A stretch of DNA of 8,151 nucleotides, taken from Sphingomonas bacterium (lineage in GTDB: Bacteria; Pseudomonadota; Alphaproteobacteria; Sphingomonadales; Sphingomonadaceae). The stretch lies in the NCBI GenBank assembly GCA_026785965.1, contig JAJAYY010000136.1, positions 1 through 8,151 on the forward strand, given 5' to 3'. The translations under genes were made by a program, and so were the position numbers. A model generated the notes under the pieces. It had not been told where the DNA came from and did no database searches. It saw nothing but the letters and a program-made list of their open reading frames with translations. Below, piece after piece: positions 1 through 5,605 of this stretch (position 1 is its first letter; each line of letters starts with the position of its first letter).

Positions 1-600
1 CGCGCCCGGGCGGCATTCCAGGAAGGTCTGGCCGATGGCGTGGAGCAAATGGGTCTTGCCGCGCCCGGTGCCGCCGTGGAGGAACAACGGGTTGAAGGCG
101 ACGCTGTCGGCGGTGGCGAGCGTCCGCGCTGCGGTCGCCGCGACTTCGTTGGCCTTGCCGATGACAAAGGTCTCGAACCGGTAGCGAGCATCGAAATTGG
201 GACCCGACGGGTCGCGCTGCATAAACGCTTGCGGCGCTGCCGGAATTTCCTCGAGGATCAGCAACGGCGCGGGCTTGGGCCCGTCGGCCGAGGCGACGAC
301 TCGGACCGAGCGGACCAGCGGGAGAACCGTTTTCCACGCCAGCGCGAGTCGGTCGCCGAAATGCGAGCGCACCCAGTCGGCCATGAACTGGCTCGGCATG
401 ACCAGCGTCAGTTCGCCCGATTCGCCGTCGAGCACGCCGAGCTCGGCGGGCTTGAGCCAGCCGTCGAAGGTGCGCGCGCCGAGATCGCGGCGCAGTCCCA
501 TGCGAATCGCCTCCCACGCGGCATCAAGCGGCGCGGCGACGGTCGCGGCGGCTTCGCGGGCAGCATCGGTGTCACACAGATTATCCCGAATGCCCTGCAC
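1..600 (-). CDS. dnaA: Chromosomal replication initiator protein DnaA, N-terminal part (runs off left edge)
   Basis: DnaA is the AAA+ ATPase that binds origin DnaA boxes and opens the duplex to start chromosome replication. Only the first 200 codons are present. Residues about 25-105 read as domain I, the helicase-loading and self-association module (for example WEAIRMGLRRDLGARTFDGW and FMADWVRSHFGDRL). A short linker follows, then the start of domain III with NFDARYRFETFVIGKANEVA (about 135-153) and a Walker A motif GGTGRGKTHLLHAIG at about 176-190. I chose the GTG start at 600-598 because a strong GGGAGG ribosome binding site sits 9 bases upstream and the protein then begins shortly before domain I. 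Sequence upstream in this frame has no immediate stop, so a slightly longer start cannot be excluded. The Walker A loop has TGR where many DnaA proteins have VGL; the essential Lys and Thr are kept. The rpsT terminator upstream implies that dnaA has its own promoter. Confidence 0.95.
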   Translation of the reverse strand, partial: MQGIRDNLCDTDAAREAAATVAAPLDAAWEAIRMGLRRDLGARTFDGWLKPAELGVLDGESGELTLVMPSQFMADWVRSHFGDRLALAWKTVLPLVRSVRVVASADGPKPAPLLILEEIPAAPQAFMQRDPSGPNFDARYRFETFVIGKANEVAATAARTLATADSVAFNPLFLHGGTGRGKTHLLHAIGQTFLECRPGA

Positions 601-603
601 TAG

Positions 604-620
604 CGCGCGCCTCCCATAGG
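604..620 (-). promoter_or_regulatory. Ribosome binding site of dnaA
   Basis: On the minus strand GGGAGG lies 9 bases before the GTG at 600. It decides the start codon of dnaA, since no ATG in this frame has comparable support. A short ATG frame overlapping it (ending in TAG at 602-600) is a shadow. Confidence 0.6.
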
Positions 621-660
621 AACATGTTTGCAAGGCGCGAGTCGCCGATCTTCACGGCGC

Positions 661-715
661 GATTCGCCGCAGCATCGGTCAACTTTTGTCTTGCCCCCCG
701 GGACAGATTCGCCGC
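661..715. repeat. Pair of 10-bp direct repeats GATTCGCCGC
   Basis: GATTCGCCGC occurs at 661-670 and again at 706-715, 45 bases start to start, in the dnaA upstream region. Each copy carries a GANTC and extends the GATTCGC half-site found in the palindrome at 860-886, so all may be sites for one regulator. GATTCGC also occurs elsewhere (for example at 1324 and 1439), so the word is not unique to this region. Confidence 0.4.
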
Positions 716-792
716 CGGAGCAAATTGTTGTGAAAGGTCGCGAGCAGGCATTCAAGCGCGATATTTCAACAATGCAAAATAAATCGGCTTGA

Positions 793-816
793 CATCTAAA
801 AGTCACGGAAATGCAA
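793..816 (-). promoter_or_regulatory. Candidate dnaA promoter (weak)
   Basis: On the minus strand TTGCAT (816-811) is followed after 10 bases by TTTAGATG (800-793). This partly resembles the alphaproteobacterial housekeeping pattern TTGaca - short spacer - GCTANAWC. It sits in the most AT-rich stretch between the rpsT terminator and dnaA and points toward dnaA. The match is loose and other start sites in 640-780 are equally possible. Confidence 0.25.
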
Positions 817-859
817 AGAAACGGCAGTTTTCCGAGATTGTAGTCGGGACGGCGCCAAA

Positions 860-886
860 GCGATTCGCGCGAATCGCCGGATTCGC
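860..886. promoter_or_regulatory. 18-bp palindrome with three phased GANTC sites, probable operator or methylation-controlled site
   Basis: Bases 860-877, GCGATTCGCGCGAATCGC, form a perfect 18-bp palindrome without a loop, which suits a dimeric protein site better than an RNA hairpin. The half-site GATTCGC occurs at 862-868, inverted at 869-875, and again at 880-886. Each contains a GANTC, at 862, 871 and 880, spaced exactly 9 bases apart. GANTC is the target of the cell-cycle methylase CcrM in alphaproteobacteria, and dnaA transcription in Caulobacter is known to respond to its methylation. Use of these sites for dnaA control here is inference. Confidence 0.45.
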
Positions 887-900
887 TAGACTTTTTTCCG

Positions 901-944
901 TCATCAAAATGAAACTGGCCGCCGGATCGCTCCGGCGGCCAGTT
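901..944 (-). terminator. Rho-independent terminator of rpsT
   Basis: Bases 913-926 and 931-944 are perfect inverted copies, giving a 14-bp GC-rich stem with a 4-base loop, read as GCGA on the transcript (a GNRA-type tetraloop). On the minus strand the stem runs directly into TTTCATTTTG. It begins about 25 bases after the rpsT stop codon, so it should end the rpsT transcript and isolate dnaA from it. Confidence 0.85.
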
Positions 945-969
945 GCAGGTCGAGACTAGTCCCGAAATC

Positions 970-1230
970 TTACAGCGCGGCGACTCGCTTGGTCAGCCGC
1001 GAGAACTTCCGCGACGCGGTATTCTTGTGCATCACGCCGCGTGCGACTCCGCGCGCCATTTCCGGCTGCGCCTTCTTGAGCGCGTCGGAGGCCTCATCCT
1101 TCTTGCCCGCGGCGCAAGCCGACTCGACCGCCTTGATGAAGGTCCGGATGCGGCTGACGCGGTTGCCGTTGATCGCCGCACGGTTGGCGTTGCGACGGAT
1201 GCGCTTCTTGGCTTGCGGCGTGTTCGCCAT
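970..1230 (-). CDS. rpsT: 30S ribosomal protein S20
   Basis: S20 is a small basic protein that binds 16S rRNA early in 30S assembly. The 86-residue product starts [19 protein letters not shown] and is rich in Lys and Arg, with the alternating basic and Ala pattern of the S20 helical bundle. The family's conserved [16 protein letters not shown] segment lies near the C terminus (about 68-83). Length matches the family (about 85-90 residues). The ATG at 1230 has GAGG 9 bases upstream. Its place between mutM and dnaA is a familiar alphaproteobacterial arrangement. It is flanked by hairpins with T-tracts on both sides, suggesting that it is a separately controlled unit. Confidence 0.97.
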   Translation of the reverse strand: MANTPQAKKRIRRNANRAAINGNRVSRIRTFIKAVESACAAGKKDEASDALKKAQPEMARGVARGVMHKNTASRKFSRLTKRVAAL

Positions 1231-1258
1231 CGATATCGACCTCTAAACTCTTGAGTGC

Positions 1259-1297
1259 AAAATGAAAAAGCGGCGCAGAGCCCATGGGCTTGCACCG
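1259..1297 (-). terminator. Terminator-like hairpin in the rpsT leader (attenuator or mutM terminator)
   Basis: On the minus strand an outer stem (1297-1291 with 1277-1271, 7 bp including one G-U pair) encloses an inner stem (1290-1286 with 1283-1279, AGCCC/GGGCT) with one bulged base. The hairpin is followed by CTTTTTCATTTTGC, the shape of an intrinsic terminator. It ends only about 30 bases before the rpsT start codon. It could terminate mutM transcription, but that leaves almost no space for an rpsT promoter downstream. If the promoter at 1308-1336 is real, the hairpin lies in the rpsT leader and could act as an attenuator. Confidence 0.55.
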
Positions 1298-1307
1298 GCG
1301 TGCCGTC

Positions 1308-1336
1308 CCCCTACCCTCACGGGCGATTCGCGTCAA
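1308..1336 (-). promoter_or_regulatory. Candidate rpsT promoter
   Basis: On the minus strand TTGACG (1336-1331) is separated by 17 bases from TAGGGG (1313-1308), between the mutM stop and the rpsT start. The -35 box is a good match to TTGACA and the spacing is ideal; the -10 box is poor by the E. coli standard. Transcription from it would give a leader of about 70 bases that includes the hairpin at 1259-1297. Confidence 0.4.
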
Positions 1337-1390
1337 CCGCATGGTGAAGTGCGGTACCGGCCCGCCGCAGCGGGTCTTCAAACAGAGACC

Positions 1391-2209
1391 CTACCGCTGG
1401 CACGACGGGCAGAAGAAGGTCGAGCGGCCACTCTGGACGATTCGCCTGACCGTCCCGCCGCATCCGCCGCGACATGGCTCGCCCTCGCGGCCATAGACGT
1501 CGAACTGCTTGGAAAAATAGCCGAGCTCGCCATCGGGCTGGGCAAAGTCGCGCAGGCTCGACCCGCCCGCCGCAATCGCTTCGTCGAGGACTGACGGGAT
1601 TGCGGTGGCGAGCGCATTCAACTTCACCATGCTCACTTTTCCCGCCGCCTTGCGCGGATCGATCCGCGCCCGGAACAGCGCCTCGCAGACGTAGATGTTG
1701 CCGAGGCCGGCGACGATCCGCTGGTCGAGCAGCATCAGCTTGATCGCCGCCTTGCGCCCATCTAGCCGCTGCTCGAGCCACTTGCCTTGAAGCGCAGCGC
1801 CGAGGGGCTCGGGACCAAGCGCCGCAATCGGCGGCCACGCCGCAACCTCGGCAGTAGGCATCAGGTCGAGCGAGCCGAAGCGGCGCGGATCGTTGAGGCT
1901 CAGCCGGTGTCCGTCGTCGGTCTCGATCAGCAAATGGTCGTGCTTGCCGATTTCATGCGGGTCGATCCGCCAGCGGCCGGACATCCCGAGGTGGAAGATC
2001 AAGGTGTCGCCGCGATCGGTGTCGATCAGGCCGTATTTCGCGCGCCGGCCGAGCCCAATGACCCGCGCCCCGGTGAGGCGCTGGCCGAGGTCGACCGGCA
2101 ATGCCCGGCGTAGGTCGGCGCGGCGCGGCTCGACCCGGACCAGGCGGCGCCCGTCGAGCACGCGCGCCAGCCCGCGAACGGTAGTTTCGACTTCGGGGAG
2201 TTCGGGCAT
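1391..2209 (-). CDS. mutM: Formamidopyrimidine-DNA glycosylase (Fpg/MutM)
   Basis: MutM removes oxidised purines such as 8-oxoguanine and formamidopyrimidines from DNA and cuts the resulting abasic strand. The 272-residue protein begins MPELPEVETTVRGL, giving the catalytic Pro and Glu of the mature N terminus. Lys58 (RRAKYG) is the conserved damage-pocket lysine. HLGMSGRW (73-80), NDPRRFG (106-112) and the helix-two-turn-helix around DQRIVAGLGNIYVCEALF (162-179) follow. The C-terminal zinc finger uses Cys246, 250, 267 and 270 (C-x3-C...C-x2-C), one residue wider in the first pair than the common C-x2-C. The ATG at 2209 is fixed by the obligatory PELPEVE start and by GAGG just upstream. The frame stays open far upstream, but that extension is antisense to ubiE and would bury the catalytic N terminus. 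It is divergent from ubiE, 60 bases away. Confidence 0.97.
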   Translation of the reverse strand: MPELPEVETTVRGLARVLDGRRLVRVEPRRADLRRALPVDLGQRLTGARVIGLGRRAKYGLIDTDRGDTLIFHLGMSGRWRIDPHEIGKHDHLLIETDDGHRLSLNDPRRFGSLDLMPTAEVAAWPPIAALGPEPLGAALQGKWLEQRLDGRKAAIKLMLLDQRIVAGLGNIYVCEALFRARIDPRKAAGKVSMVKLNALATAIPSVLDEAIAAGGSSLRDFAQPDGELGYFSKQFDVYGREGEPCRGGCGGTVRRIVQSGRSTFFCPSCQR

Positions 2210-2269
2210 CAAACCTCTGCGGCGACATGGAATGTTTCGCGCCTCTGATCTCCCTGCTAGGGCGCGGCA
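2210..2269. promoter_or_regulatory. Divergent mutM/ubiE intergenic region
   Basis: These 60 bases separate the divergent starts of mutM and ubiE and should hold the promoter of the six-gene ubiE operon and, on the other strand, that of mutM. AGGG at 2259-2262 is a modest ribosome binding site for the ubiE ATG at 2270, and GAGG serves mutM. GCTAGGGC at 2256-2263 faintly resembles an alphaproteobacterial -10 box but overlaps the ubiE ribosome binding site; I see no clear -35. Promoter position unresolved. Confidence 0.4.
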
Positions 2270-2998
2270 ATGGACAAGGTCAATTTCGGCGACACGCTGG
2301 TCACTCCCGAGGAAAAAACCCGCCGCGTCGGCGGGGTCTTCTCGTCGGTCGCCAAAAGCTATGACGTGATGAACGATCTGATGTCGGGCGGAATGCACCG
2401 ACTGTGGAAGGATCGCTTCGTCGCCAAGGTCAAGCCGCGCGCCGGGGAGCGCATCCTCGACATGGCCGGCGGCACCGGCGACATCGCGTTTCGCATGGCG
2501 AAGTGCGGCGCTGAGGTGATGGTCAGCGACATCAACCCCGACATGCTCGAAGTCGGGATGGAACGCGCCACCAAGCGCGGCATCGACGGGTTGAGCTGGC
2601 AGCAAGAGAATGCCGAGACGTTGAGCTTCGCCGACGCCAGCTTCGATGCCTATACGATCGCGTTCGGGATCCGCAACGTGACCGACATTCCCGCCGCACT
2701 GCGCGAAGCGCATCGCGTGCTCAAACGCGGCGGGCGCTTTTATTGCCTCGAATTTTCGACCAGCGAATGGCCCGGCTTCGGCCCGCTCTACGATCGTTAT
2801 TCCGAGCATGTCATTCCGCGCATCGGCAAGGCCGTCGCGGGCGACGAGGAAAGCTATCGCTACCTCGTCGAATCGATCCGCCGCTTTCCGCGGATGGACG
2901 CGTTCAAGGCGATGATCGGCGACGCCGGGTTCAAATCGACCAGCGTTGACCCGATCCTTGGCGGGCTGGTCGCGATTCACGGCGGCTGGAAGATTTGA
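2270..2998 (+). CDS. ubiE: Ubiquinone/menaquinone C-methyltransferase UbiE
   Basis: UbiE is the S-adenosylmethionine-dependent enzyme that adds the C-methyl group to the quinone ring in ubiquinone synthesis (and in menaquinone synthesis where that pathway exists). The 242-residue product is of normal length. VGGVFSSVAKSYDVMNDLMS (20-39) is the family's N-terminal signature. ILDMAGGTGDIAFRM (62-76) is the SAM-binding glycine loop, SDINPDML (86-93) carries the acidic residue for the SAM ribose, and FGIRNVTD (132-139) with HRVLKRGGRFYCLEF (148-162) are the later UbiE motifs. The ATG at 2270 is supported by AGGG 7 bases upstream. It is the first gene of the plus-strand operon; its TGA overlaps the TTG of ubiB by 4 bases. 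Confidence 0.97.
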   Translation: MDKVNFGDTLVTPEEKTRRVGGVFSSVAKSYDVMNDLMSGGMHRLWKDRFVAKVKPRAGERILDMAGGTGDIAFRMAKCGAEVMVSDINPDMLEVGMERATKRGIDGLSWQQENAETLSFADASFDAYTIAFGIRNVTDIPAALREAHRVLKRGGRFYCLEFSTSEWPGFGPLYDRYSEHVIPRIGKAVAGDEESYRYLVESIRRFPRMDAFKAMIGDAGFKSTSVDPILGGLVAIHGGWKI

Positions 2999-4533
2999 CC
3001 ACCGCCGTCACCCATTTGTGGCGCTTGCTTCGCTGGGGCAGGACGCTGGCGCGGCACGGCGCGCTGCAGGGGATCGAGCGCGACCCGCTCACCCCGCTCG
3101 GCGTGCGCCGGTTGCTGCGCGTCGCCCGCTTCGGCCTGCACCAGCCCGCCGCGCCTGATTACGCCGCCGCGCTCCAGGCGATCGGACCAGCTGCAATCAA
3201 GCTTGGCCAGGCGCTCGCGACGCGGCCCGACCTGGTCGGCGACGCCGCCGCCGCCAACCTTCTCCAGCTTCAGGATTCGCTCCCCCCGGCGCCTTACTCG
3301 GCGATCAAGGCGGCGATCGAACATGGGCTTGGGGCGCCGATCGAAAACCTGTTCTCGTTCATCGACGAAGTGCCGGTTGGCGCGGCGTCGATCGCCCAGG
3401 TCCATCGCGCGGTGACCACCGAAGGCCGCGATGTCGCGATCAAGGTACTTCGCCCGGGGATCGAGGAGGAATTCGCCACCGCGCTCGAGACCTATGAATG
3501 GGCCGCGGCGCATGTCGAATTGCTCGGCGGAACCGAGGCGGTGCGGCTCCGCCCGCGATTGGTGGTGGCGCATTTCAAGCAATGGACCACGCGCGAGCTC
3601 GATCTCCAGCGCGAGGCCGCATCGGCGTCCGAACTCAAGGAGAAGATGGTCGCCGAGCCGGGCTTCTTCGTGCCCGCGATCGACTGGCGGCGGACGTCGC
3701 GGCGGGTGATGACGCTCGAATGGCTCGACGGGATCAAGCTCAGCGACCGCAACCGGCTGATCGCCGCCGGGCACGATCCCAAGGCCCTCGCCGCGATCCT
3801 CGTTCGCGCCTTCCTCCGCCAAGCGGTGATTGACGGCTATTTCCACGCCGACCTCCACCAAGGCAATCTGTTCGCGCTTGCGGATGGGCGGGTGGCGGCG
3901 GTCGATTTCGGGATCATGGGGCGGATCGACCGGCGCGCGCGGATGTGGCTGGCGGAAATCCTCTACGGCCTGATCACCGGCAATTATCAGCGCGTCGCCG
4001 AAATCCATTTCGAAGCGCAATATGTCCCCAGCCACCACAATGTCGCCGAGTTCGCGACCGCGCTGCGCGCCGTGGGCGAGCCGATCCGCGGGCTCCCGGT
4101 CAAGGACATCAGCATCGGGCGGATGCTTGACGGACTGTTCGCGATCACCCGCGATTTCGACATGCCGGTCCAGCCGCATTTGCTGTTGCTGCAAAAGACC
4201 ATGGTGATGGAGGAAGGAGTCGCCACCGCGCTCGACCCCGACATCAACATGTGGGAAACCGCCGAGCCGTTCCTCAAGGAATGGCTACGCTCCGAGCTCG
4301 GCCGCGAAGCTTATTATGCCGACCGCATCGTCGATGTCGTCCGCGCCCTGAAACTCGTCCCCGAGCTGATCCGCAAGATTGACGCTTCTTATCCGACCCC
4401 CGGCGCAGCGCCGCCTCCACCGCCCCTCGCCGATGTCGAAACCGTCGAGCGGCAACGCTGGGGCGCGTTGATTGCGATTGCGCTGATCGCGGGCGCGCTG
4501 GGCGCGGCGGCGACGGCGTTCGTATTTGGCTAG
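2995..4533 (+). CDS. ubiB: Ubiquinone biosynthesis protein UbiB (atypical kinase, ABC1/ADCK family)
   Basis: UbiB is a membrane-anchored ATPase/kinase-like protein needed for ubiquinone synthesis, thought to help extract lipid intermediates for the Ubi enzymes. The 512-residue product has the family-specific KLGQ motif (69-72) with ATRPDLVGD, LQDSLPP (92-98), the alanine-rich loop VGAASIAQVH (128-137), the nucleotide-binding lysine AIKVLRPG (148-155), the catalytic-loop equivalent HADLHQGN (284-291) and DFG (304-306). HADLHQGN departs from the more usual HADPHPGN at two prolines. A Pro-rich stretch (468-477) precedes one C-terminal membrane helix (about 488-510); many UbiB proteins have two. 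The start is TTG at 2995, overlapping the ubiE stop as TTGA, with GGAAG just upstream; there is no ATG near the N terminus. Confidence 0.95.
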   Translation: MTTAVTHLWRLLRWGRTLARHGALQGIERDPLTPLGVRRLLRVARFGLHQPAAPDYAAALQAIGPAAIKLGQALATRPDLVGDAAAANLLQLQDSLPPAPYSAIKAAIEHGLGAPIENLFSFIDEVPVGAASIAQVHRAVTTEGRDVAIKVLRPGIEEEFATALETYEWAAAHVELLGGTEAVRLRPRLVVAHFKQWTTRELDLQREAASASELKEKMVAEPGFFVPAIDWRRTSRRVMTLEWLDGIKLSDRNRLIAAGHDPKALAAILVRAFLRQAVIDGYFHADLHQGNLFALADGRVAAVDFGIMGRIDRRARMWLAEILYGLITGNYQRVAEIHFEAQYVPSHHNVAEFATALRAVGEPIRGLPVKDISIGRMLDGLFAITRDFDMPVQPHLLLLQKTMVMEEGVATALDPDINMWETAEPFLKEWLRSELGREAYYADRIVDVVRALKLVPELIRKIDASYPTPGAAPPPPPLADVETVERQRWGALIAIALIAGALGAAATAFVFG

Positions 4534-4534
4534 G

Positions 4535-5605
4535 ATGGACATCGGCCGCTTCCCGACGCGCTTCGAGCGGTGGGGCCGGGGCCCGGCGATCGCGCTGCTT
4601 GCGATGCTTGCCGCCGCGCTGATCATTGCCGCCTGGCCCGTCGCTTCGTCGGCCGCGCCCAAGGTTCGCGCGTCGGAAAGCGAGCAAAGCGACCTCGACC
4701 TGTACCGCGACACGATCTCCCGCGTCGCTGCGGGCGAGCCTTATTATTCGGTCGCCGCCGACGAGCTGCGCCAAGGCGGCTATCCGTTGAAGCCGTTCGT
4801 CACCTTCCGCCTGCCGACGCTGGTCGCGATTTATGCCGCGCTTGGCGAATGGCCGATGATCATCATCGAGGGCTTGCTCGCGCTCGCCGTCCTGCTGGTG
4901 TGGTGGCGCCGGCTCGAGCCGCACCTGCCGCTGCGGATGCTCGCAATCGCGCTGGTGCTGCTGGTCGGCGGCACTGCGGCGCTGGTCGAACCGGTCACCG
5001 GGCTGTTCCACGAAAGCTGGGCGGCGCTGCTGATGGCGCTGATGGTCGGACTGAGGCGGCCGGGCCATGCCGCCGCGGCGATCGTCGCGGGCGCACTGGC
5101 GTTGCTGATCCGCGAGACCGCGCTGCCGATGATCCTCGCGATGGGCGGACTTGCCCTGATCGAGAAGCGCTGGCGCGAGGCGCTCGGCTGGGCCGGGGTG
5201 GTGGCGCTGTTCGCGGTCGCGCTCACGCTTCACGCTGAGATGGTCGCGGGCGTGGTCCGCCCCGACGACCTCGCCTCCCCCGGCTGGAATGCGCTGCTCG
5301 GGGTCCGGTTCGCGCTCAACGCGGTGACAATGGTGTCGAGCGCCACCGCGCTGCCGCTCGCGCTCGGGACGATAGTCGTGCTGCTGTCGCTATTCGGCTG
5401 GGCAGCGGTCCGCACCGACTGGGCGTTGCGCGCCACGCTGCTGCTGCTCGGCTACACTGCGATGCTGGCCCTGTTCGCCCGCCCCGACACCTTTTACTGG
5501 TCACTGCTGGTCGCACCGCTGTCGCTGGTCGGGCTGATCTTCGTGCCGCGCGCGATCGCGACGCTTGTAAGCGCGGCGCGCGGCGTGGCACAGCCAGCGC
5601 CATGA
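4535..5605 (+). CDS. Polytopic membrane protein of unknown function (weak GT-C glycosyltransferase resemblance)
   Basis: I do not recognise this gene. The 356-residue product has a basic N terminus, a first membrane helix (about 17-37), a soluble loop of some 50 residues, then about eight to nine further hydrophobic segments between 91 and 340, and a short basic tail. The loop has SDLDLYRDTISRVAAGEPYY (52-71), followed by FVTFRLPTLVAIYAALG (88-104). An acidic Asp-rich first loop before a pattern like RxP at the next helix recalls membrane glycosyltransferases of the GT-C fold, which use lipid-linked sugars, but this is suggestive only. Other visible points are FHESWAALL (158-166) and IRETALPMI (192-200), with charged residues inside or beside helices. 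It lies between ubiB and coaBC: the ATG at 4535 is 1 base after the ubiB TAG, and its TGA overlaps the coaBC ATG. A TTG 9 bases earlier (4526) is an alternative start. No clear ribosome binding site is present, so translation is probably coupled to ubiB. Confidence 0.85.
   Translation: MDIGRFPTRFERWGRGPAIALLAMLAAALIIAAWPVASSAAPKVRASESEQSDLDLYRDTISRVAAGEPYYSVAADELRQGGYPLKPFVTFRLPTLVAIYAALGEWPMIIIEGLLALAVLLVWWRRLEPHLPLRMLAIALVLLVGGTAALVEPVTGLFHESWAALLMALMVGLRRPGHAAAAIVAGALALLIRETALPMILAMGGLALIEKRWREALGWAGVVALFAVALTLHAEMVAGVVRPDDLASPGWNALLGVRFALNAVTMVSSATALPLALGTIVVLLSLFGWAAVRTDWALRATLLLLGYTAMLALFARPDTFYWSLLVAPLSLVGLIFVPRAIATLVSAARGVAQPAP

Larger units (their letters stand above)
601..969. other. 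rpsT-dnaA intergenic region
   Basis: This 369-base gap contains no believable gene. From the rpsT side it holds the rpsT terminator (about 901-944), an 18-bp perfect palindrome with three GANTC sites (860-886), an AT-rich patch (about 767-835) with two copies of AATGCAAA on the plus strand (771-778 and 810-817), two direct copies of GATTCGCCGC (661-670 and 706-715), and the dnaA ribosome binding site. It is a plausible dnaA control region. I looked for DnaA boxes close to TTATCCACA and found none convincing, so I do not call it the replication origin. Confidence 0.7.

Noticed and set aside
579..587. TTATCCCGA as a DnaA box near the dnaA start
   Set aside because: It has two mismatches to TTATCCACA, lies inside the coding sequence and is isolated; no cluster of boxes supports an origin here.
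789..794. TTGACA on the plus strand as a promoter -35 box
   Set aside because: There is no acceptable -10 box 16-18 bases on, and no plus-strand gene follows; the next genes downstream lie on the other strand.
600..806. 68-codon minus-strand frame upstream of dnaA
   Set aside because: It ends on the dnaA start region, has no ribosome binding site or recognisable motif, and crosses the probable dnaA control region.
2210..2980. Long minus-strand extension of the mutM frame giving a 529-residue reading
   Set aside because: The extension is antisense to all of ubiE, would bury the MutM catalytic N-terminal proline, and is an expected by-product of GC-rich codon use.
2977..4194. 405-codon open frame antisense to ubiB
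   Set aside because: Its sequence is rich in Arg, Asp, Gly and His without family motifs, typical of the antisense shadow of a GC-rich gene; ubiB has clear motifs throughout.
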